Assembly: GCA_019237945.1 (NCBI GenBank)
Contig: JAFAOG010000441.1
Coordinates: forward strand, 1-45,163
Direction: 5' to 3'
DNA length: 45,163 bases
Source: Deltaproteobacteria bacterium
GTDB lineage: Bacteria; Myxococcota_A; Polyangia; Haliangiales; Haliangiaceae
Below, one piece after another: positions 39,382 through 45,163 of this stretch (the first letter of the stretch is position 1; each line of letters begins with the position of its first letter). A program made the position numbers and the translations under genes. The notes beneath the pieces were generated by a model. The model did no database searches. It saw nothing but the letters and a program-made list of their open reading frames with translations, and was not told the origin of the DNA.

Positions 39382-39407
<26 letters not shown>
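36840..39407 (+). CDS. Four-PAS hybrid histidine kinase with C-terminal receiver
   Basis: An 855-residue soluble hybrid kinase. PAS-like domains lie at about 1-118, 125-240, 245-365 and 368-485 (linkers such as 'FRDITQRVETERALRETTKR' and 'VVDITDRTRAEHALALSEAS'). HisKA has His507 in 'LAAGVAHEINNPLAFV'. HATPase follows ('SQVILNLLVNASHAI', 'DTGAGIPQALLGRIFDPFFT', 'GQGTGLGLAISHEI'). The receiver (about 740-855) has 'VLLVDDEVAVG', Asp in 'ILCDLAMPELPG', Ser in 'FMSGG' and Lys in 'LEKPFTEEQL'. All phosphotransfer motifs look intact. There is no membrane helix. GTG 36840 overlaps the KirBac stop. It overlaps the convergent aspS gene by 26 bp. Confidence 0.93.
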
Positions 39408-41166
<1,759 letters not shown>

Positions 41167-41365
41167 GAGGCGGAAACCATAGCAGTTGCGATCAGATCCG
41201 ATCCCTCCGGTCGCCAGGAATTTGATCCATGCGGAAGCGGCGCGATAGCATTTTTCTCGTCGCTGGTGGCGGGGTTACGCATCGCCCGGCGGCACGGCAG
41301 GTCCCGACCTGCACGCCACAGGTGCGCCCGTGGTTCGATGTCTGCTTAAATAAAAGGACTACTGT
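41167..41365. promoter_or_regulatory. Divergent intergenic region aspS / SprT-like gene
   Basis: It contains a perfect hairpin, GCAGGT-CCCG-ACCTGC at 41297-41312, overlapping a second ACCTG/CAGGT pairing. An A/T-rich patch at 41346-41356 lies beside the AGGA ribosome site (41355-41358) for the TTG start at 41366. Promoters of both genes should lie here. Confidence 0.4.
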
Positions 41366-42223
41366 TTGAGTGAAGCGTTCCCCGACCGTGGGCTCGCGTT
41401 GCATATGCCCGCCACCCCCGCGCCACTCGCCGATCCGTGCTCGCCTGTCGATATCGACAGCGACACCGCGAGTCACGCGGCCGCGCTGGCAGAAGCCCTT
41501 CGCAAGCGCAAAGGATCCGACGTCCCCCGCGAGATCGCGGACGCGCAAGACAGCCTGGAGCGCCGCATTCGCGCGCACCTCGCCCGAGGCCGCGTCACGG
41601 TCACGCTGACGGACAATCGCTACACGATGATCTCGGTGCGGCGCGTCGCGAAGGAACGCCGCTACGAGGTCCGGCTCCACGCGATGTTCGTCGACGCCGA
41701 TCCCGTGATCACCCGTGCGCTCGCGCGCTACATCGCGGACAACGATCCGATCGCCTCGCGCGTGCTGGGCGACTTCATCGATCAGAACGCCGGTCACGTG
41801 CGCGGCCGCGCGCGCCGCCAACCGACTCAGGTGATCTTCACCGCGGGCGAGCACCACGACCTGCGCGAGATCTACGACGAGCTCAACGCGCGCTACTTCG
41901 CGAACAAGATCGACGCCGCGATCACGTGGGGCCAGCGCACCGGCCGCCCGCGCCGCCGCAACTCGATCAAGATGGGCAGCTACTCGGTCGAAGACCGCCT
42001 GATCCGCATCCACCGCTCGCTCGATCGCGCGTTCGTCCCGCGCTTCTTCCTCGCGTGGATCGTCTTCCACGAGATGCTGCACCAGGTGCACGACATCCGC
42101 GTCAAGAACGGCCGCCGCGAGTTCCACTCGAAGGAATTCCTTGCCGACGAGGCCATGTACGAGCACTACGACCAGGCCAAGTCGTGGGAGCGCCGCCACC
42201 TCGACGCCCTGCTGACGTATTGA
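41366..42223 (+). CDS. SprT-like zinc metalloprotease-domain protein
   Basis: A 285-residue protein. The C-terminal half has a SprT-like metalloprotease arrangement: 'LREIYDELNARYFANKIDAA', HEMLH zinc motif (His235, Glu236, His239), and the third likely ligand His254 in 'REFHSKEFLADEAMYEHY'. The N-terminal 150 residues are charged and of no known family. No signal peptide is seen, so it should be cytoplasmic. SprT/Spartan-type proteins in other organisms act on DNA-protein crosslinks, but bacterial members are mostly uncharacterised. TTG 41366 is chosen because AGGA lies 7 bases upstream; ATG 41405 is possible. Confidence 0.85.
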   Translation: MSEAFPDRGLALHMPATPAPLADPCSPVDIDSDTASHAAALAEALRKRKGSDVPREIADAQDSLERRIRAHLARGRVTVTLTDNRYTMISVRRVAKERRYEVRLHAMFVDADPVITRALARYIADNDPIASRVLGDFIDQNAGHVRGRARRQPTQVIFTAGEHHDLREIYDELNARYFANKIDAAITWGQRTGRPRRRNSIKMGSYSVEDRLIRIHRSLDRAFVPRFFLAWIVFHEMLHQVHDIRVKNGRREFHSKEFLADEAMYEHYDQAKSWERRHLDALLTY

Positions 42224-42259
42224 CGCGTACACGCCACGCGTCACACGTTCGTCGACGGA

Positions 42260-42277
42260 AGTGCAGACTTTTGCACT
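42260..42277. other. Hairpin followed by A-rich run
   Basis: AGTGCA (42260-42265) pairs with TGCACT (42272-42277) across GACTTT. An A7 run follows at about 42290-42296. It may end the SprT-like transcript or act as an operator for the PilZ gene downstream; there is no T-run on the plus strand. Confidence 0.35.
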
Positions 42278-42353
42278 GCAGGTGTAACGAAAAAAATTGG
42301 GATCGGATTAGCCCGGCCCGCGTTACGCTCGACGCGAGAGGATGGAGGGCACC

Positions 42354-43010
42354 ATGGATCTCGCCTGGTCGGAGCGTCGTCGTGCGTTGAGGGTCCCGGT
42401 CCGTGGCGTCGCGGTCTTCTACGCCGAAGACGGCGCCACCCACGGCACGATCGAGAACCTCTCCTCCTCGGGCGCCCTCGTCACCGTCGCCGGCGTCCCG
42501 ACCGACGGCAGCCTCGACGTCGAGCTCAAGCTCGGCATCGACAGCGGCTGGGTCTCCGCCCGCACGGTCCGCGTCGAGCGCACGGCCAAGCGCTTCCGCA
42601 TCGCGGTCGCGTTCGAAAACATCGACCCCGCGGTCGCCGCCGCGATCGACAACGCGATCACCCACGCCATCCGAGCCGCCCAGCGCCGCCCGATCCTCGT
42701 GATCGACGATCGCATCCCCCGCCGCCACGACCTCGTCACCCGCCTGGCCGCCCGCGGCATGACCCCGCTCGCCCCGCGCACCCCGCTCGAGGCGATCGAC
42801 CTCCTCACGCGCACCCAGCTCCACGTCAACGTCTGCCTGCTCGCCCCGTCCTTCGGCCAGTCGACCGCGGAGCTCCGCGCCCTCGTCTCCGACTCGTTCC
42901 CGTGGGTCTCGACGGCCGAAATCTCCGACGACGTCGAAGCGACGGTCGACCGCGCGCTCGAAGCCTGGAACGGCACGGACGTCGCCCGCCTCTCGGCCGC
43001 GATCGCCTGA
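42354..43010 (+). CDS. PilZ domain protein with pseudo-receiver
   Basis: A 218-residue protein. The N-terminal PilZ domain (about 5-105) has the cyclic di-GMP-binding motifs RxxxR (Arg9-Arg13) and NxSxxG (Asn35-Ser37-Gly40), so binding is expected. Residues 110-210 resemble a receiver ('RPILVIDDRIPRRHDLVTRL'), but the phospho-acceptor Asp is Ala164 ('VCLLAPS') and the conserved Lys is absent, so it is probably non-phosphorylatable. ATG 42354 has GGAGG six bases upstream, better than the in-frame ATG 42342. A second-messenger effector, partner unknown. Confidence 0.88.
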   Translation: MDLAWSERRRALRVPVRGVAVFYAEDGATHGTIENLSSSGALVTVAGVPTDGSLDVELKLGIDSGWVSARTVRVERTAKRFRIAVAFENIDPAVAAAIDNAITHAIRAAQRRPILVIDDRIPRRHDLVTRLAARGMTPLAPRTPLEAIDLLTRTQLHVNVCLLAPSFGQSTAELRALVSDSFPWVSTAEISDDVEATVDRALEAWNGTDVARLSAAIA

Positions 43011-43073
43011 CGCTCGCCCCGCGCCGCTCTGCGTTGCGGCCTGCGGCCGCGGGGGATCCCGAACGCGCGACGA

Positions 43074-43098
43074 CAGTGCGGCCGCGAACGCCGCACTG
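43074..43098. repeat. 9-bp perfect inverted repeat
   Basis: CAGTGCGGC (43074-43082) and GCCGCACTG (43090-43098) are perfect reverse complements around a 7-bp spacer, 64 bp after the PilZ gene stop. It may be a REP-like element linked to the RAYT gene, or a terminator stem without a T-run. Confidence 0.6.
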
Positions 43099-43251
43099 AA
43101 GCGCGAAGTGCCGCGCGATCGGCGGCGATCTGGATGCGGTCTTGCGATCAGGCACCGCTCTGGTGGCTCGCTGCGTGCGTACCGCGAGCGCGATACGGGA
43201 CCGGAGGGGCGTTTCCGTTCTGCTCTTTGGTTTTGTTTACCTCTTCGAAGG

Positions 43252-43276
43252 AGCGCCCGCTCGAGGCTCGGGCGCT
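43252..43276. repeat. 8-bp perfect inverted repeat
   Basis: AGCGCCCG (43252-43259) and CGGGCGCT (43269-43276) pair across 9 bases, about 190 bp upstream of the transposase start. It could be a REP-like palindrome. Confidence 0.55.
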
Positions 43277-43461
43277 GTGGACCCTCTGGGCGGCCGCGAT
43301 GCGTTGCGAGTCGCCGGTGCGCGGCCGTCCAGAAGTCCATCAGCGCAAAACATGTTCTGCAGAGCGTTCGCTCGAGCTCGGTGGTAGTTCCGAGCCTTGT
43401 GCATTCTTATATTCGGCGTTTTCAAGTTGACGCCGCGATTGTCGATGCCTATCGTGTCTTC

Positions 43462-44208
43462 GTGAAGTCGGCGCGAAAGCACCATTCGCAGCAGGAGCTG
43501 TTCCGCCACGGTGGCCGGCGGCGTGGCGCCGGTCGGCCGATCACGCCCGGGCGCACGCGCGCGAGCGAGCGACACCTGCCGCGCCCGCGGCTGACGAAGC
43601 ACCAGGCGGCGCATGTCACGCTGCGAGTCGTCCCATCACTCGCGCTGCTGCGCGATCGCGACTTCTACAAGGCGATCCGGCGCGCGATGTGGCGCGTGTA
43701 CGAAAAGCGGCGCGATTGCCGGATCACGGGCGTCAGCGTGCAGGGTTCGCACATCCATCTGCTCGTCGAGGCGGCGAGTGCACAGGCGCTGTCGCGCGGG
43801 ATGCAGGCGCTCCAGATCTCGGCGGCGCGCCACATCAACCGTGCGTATTCGAAGCGCGCGCGCCTCGGTCAGGTGCGGCGCGGCCAGGTGTTCGCCGACC
43901 GCTACAACGAAGAAGTGATCGACAATCCGCGCCAGGCCCGGCACGCGTGGAGCTACGTGCTCAACAACTGGCGCAAGCACGGCGAGCAGCGCGTCCCCGA
44001 GCTCCGCACGTTCACGATCGATCCATTCTCCAGCGCGATCGCGTTCGACGGATGGACCGAACCCATCGACGAGCACTGGCCCGCGACGTACGAGCCACTG
44101 CCAGTCCACGCGCCGCGCACCTGGCTGCTCGCGACGGGCTGGCGCAGGTACGGTCTTATCGACCCGCGCGAGGTCCCGGGACGCCGGCGCGGCGCCGCGC
44201 ATCGGTAG
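43462..44208 (+). CDS. REP-associated tyrosine transposase (RAYT, Y1_Tnp family)
   Basis: A 248-residue member of the IS200/IS605-like Y1 transposase superfamily of the RAYT type. The HUH motif is 'SHIHLLVEAASAQALSRGMQ'; the catalytic Tyr is probably in 'QARHAWSYVLNNWRKHGEQ'. The N-terminus 'ARKHHSQQELFRHGGRRRGA' and the C-terminal 'RTWLLATGWRRYGLIDPREV' are, from memory, typical of a form common in Myxococcota. GTG 43462 fits that form. RAYTs are normally single-copy, domesticated and associated with REP palindromes rather than mobile as an IS. No flanking IS ends were recognised. Confidence 0.9.
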   Translation: MKSARKHHSQQELFRHGGRRRGAGRPITPGRTRASERHLPRPRLTKHQAAHVTLRVVPSLALLRDRDFYKAIRRAMWRVYEKRRDCRITGVSVQGSHIHLLVEAASAQALSRGMQALQISAARHINRAYSKRARLGQVRRGQVFADRYNEEVIDNPRQARHAWSYVLNNWRKHGEQRVPELRTFTIDPFSSAIAFDGWTEPIDEHWPATYEPLPVHAPRTWLLATGWRRYGLIDPREVPGRRRGAAHR

Positions 44209-44336
44209 GCGCGCGGCCGTGGTGCGGTCGCAACCCTGTGGTGCCCTCGCCACGCGACGCGCTCCGGCTGGCGAACCCGTAGCGCTGGCAATCGCGGCCT
44301 TAGCCGCGGCGCGGCCGTTGCACATCCCGCGCGCCC

Positions 44337-44966
44337 ATGAAGCTCGCCGCCGTCGCCGCCGTGCTGCTTGTCGCATCGACTGCCAGCGCGGGGCGAGGTG
44401 GGGCAATCGCCATCCCGCCTGCCGAGGTCGATGTCGGGGCGGGCTCGCCGATCGGCGCGGCTGCGGCGACCGGGCCATCGACCGAGGTGCTCGCCGGCAT
44501 TCACTGGGCATCGCTCTACTGGCACCCGACGAAGGTCGATGTCGGCTTCGGTTACGTCGGCAGCTTCCGGCCAGTGCTGCCGGGATATGCCGCGCGTACC
44601 GACGCGCCCGACGCGATCGACAACGAGCTGCGGCTCAACGGCGGCTACCTGTCGCTCGGCTACGCGATCGAGTCGCACGAGCACTGGCGGACGTGGCTCG
44701 ACGCGCGGATCGAGACGCTGCACGCGTCGGTCAATCAGCAGACGTTCAACGCGCTCGGCGCGGCGCTGCGCGTTTCGACCGAGGTGTTCGTCGCGGGTGC
44801 GGCGGGCGCGGGCGGCCATGGCGGCGGCGCGCTCGTCGCGGGGACATTCGCGCTCGGGGTGTACGTCGAGGCGGTGCATCGTGACCTGCCGGCGGAGCTC
44901 GGGCCGAACGGCGTGTCGGCAGGGCTGTCGATGCGCATCCCGCTGATCCTCGCGGCCGGCGGCTGA
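44337..44966 (+). CDS. Small exported protein, possible outer-membrane barrel
   Basis: A 209-residue protein with a signal peptide (MKLAAVAAVLLVASTASA). The mature part has alternating strands ('WASLYWHPTKVDVGFGYVGS', 'LRLNGGYLSLGYAIESHEHW', 'LVAGTFALGVYVEAVHRDLP') ending in 'SAGLSMRIPLILAAGG'. That suggests a small beta-barrel or beta-rich periplasmic protein. No family is recognised. It lies 128 bp after the transposase gene and 12 bp upstream of a lipoprotein gene on the same strand, likely one transcript. Confidence 0.75.
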   Translation: MKLAAVAAVLLVASTASAGRGGAIAIPPAEVDVGAGSPIGAAAATGPSTEVLAGIHWASLYWHPTKVDVGFGYVGSFRPVLPGYAARTDAPDAIDNELRLNGGYLSLGYAIESHEHWRTWLDARIETLHASVNQQTFNALGAALRVSTEVFVAGAAGAGGHGGGALVAGTFALGVYVEAVHRDLPAELGPNGVSAGLSMRIPLILAAGG

Positions 44967-44978
44967 TACGCTCGCGGC

Positions 44979-45163
44979 GTGCGACTCGCGGTGGCAATGC
45001 TGGTGCTCGCAGCGTGCAAGAGCGCGCCGCCCGCTCCTCGCGCGCCGGATGCGACGTGCGACGACGTCAACTCGGCCTATGAGCGCGTGATCGAGGAGCG
45101 GTTGCCGTCGGAGCATCAGGAGATGAAGCGACCGCAGCACGAGGTCGACGAGCGGGACGCGAG
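44979..45163 (+). CDS. Putative lipoprotein (partial, runs off right edge)
   Basis: Reading from GTG 44979 gives a lipoprotein-like signal (MRLAVAMLVLAAC, Cys13) followed by a Pro/Ala linker and a helical, charged region ('SAYERVIEERLPSEHQ'). Only about 61 codons are in the window. The function is unknown. It follows the small barrel-like gene closely. Confidence 0.6.
   Translation, partial: MRLAVAMLVLAACKSAPPAPRAPDATCDDVNSAYERVIEERLPSEHQEMKRPQHEVDERDA

Larger units (their letters stand above)
43011..43461. other. Intergenic region with two palindromes upstream of RAYT gene
   Basis: About 450 bp with no convincing gene; open frames here are shadows. It contains two strong inverted repeats (43074-43098 and 43252-43276), a pyrimidine/T-rich patch at 43210-43245, and a lower-GC stretch at about 43330-43460 that may carry the promoter of the transposase. 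Confidence 0.6.

Noticed and set aside
41330..41345. TRNA-like 'ggttcga' motif
   Set aside because: No acceptor or D-stem pairing was found around it; no tRNA gene is supported in the window.
43108..43461. Upstream extension of the RAYT frame to 366 codons
   Set aside because: The added residues are Arg-rich and unlike RAYT N-termini; GTG 43462 gives the family-like start.

Overview
The window is a dense, GC-rich (roughly two thirds G+C by eye) stretch of a Gram-negative chromosome. It carries a complete type II secretion operon, many lipoproteins with thrombospondin type 3 (calcium-binding) repeats, orphan sensor kinases, a DUF4139 lipoprotein and a RAYT-type transposase. At the left is a microcompartment locus that, from memory, has the same gene order and very similar proteins to that of Haliangium ochraceum. 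Together these point to a Myxococcota relative near Haliangiaceae/Kofleriaceae. I could not run a search, so the placement is inference.

Layout. 1-792 (-): truncated TolC-type outer-membrane protein. 920-4218 (+): compact microcompartment operon: BMC-T (double-layer type), BMC-H, BMC-P, a CoA-acylating aldehyde dehydrogenase with an N-terminal encapsulation-like helix, and a second BMC-T. A 27-bp direct repeat follows. 4330-9687: four envelope genes: a lipoprotein with Asp-box motifs, a DUF4139 lipoprotein interrupted by thrombospondin and OmpA domains, a cyclophilin lipoprotein and a putative outer-membrane barrel. 9686-14641: a large membrane sensor kinase, a 55-residue membrane protein, a frameshifted exported protein with a Glu-His repeat, and a polytopic membrane protein.

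14963-30339 (+): an NtrC-type sigma-54 activator followed without gaps by gspC-D-E-F-G-H-I-J-K-L-M-N, a complete type II secretion operon except for the prepilin peptidase. 30375-33414: a TPR protein, a thrombospondin-repeat lipoprotein, a MoaD-MoaE fusion and an alkyltransferase-like (Atl) DNA repair protein. 33329-39407: a LuxR-type regulator divergent from a coupled four-gene operon encoding an HtrA-like pseudoprotease (active-site Ser replaced by Ala), an HtrA protease with intact triad, a KirBac potassium channel and a four-PAS hybrid histidine kinase. Neither protease has a signal peptide. 39382-45163: aspartyl-tRNA synthetase (-), a SprT-like zinc protease, a PilZ/pseudo-receiver protein, a RAYT transposase with palindromes upstream, a small exported protein and a truncated lipoprotein.

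The best candidates for undescribed biology are the protease/pseudoprotease/K+ channel/kinase operon and the minimal microcompartment locus, which has one core enzyme and no signature enzyme nearby. The rest is mostly recognisable housekeeping or envelope machinery, with some unusual domain architectures.
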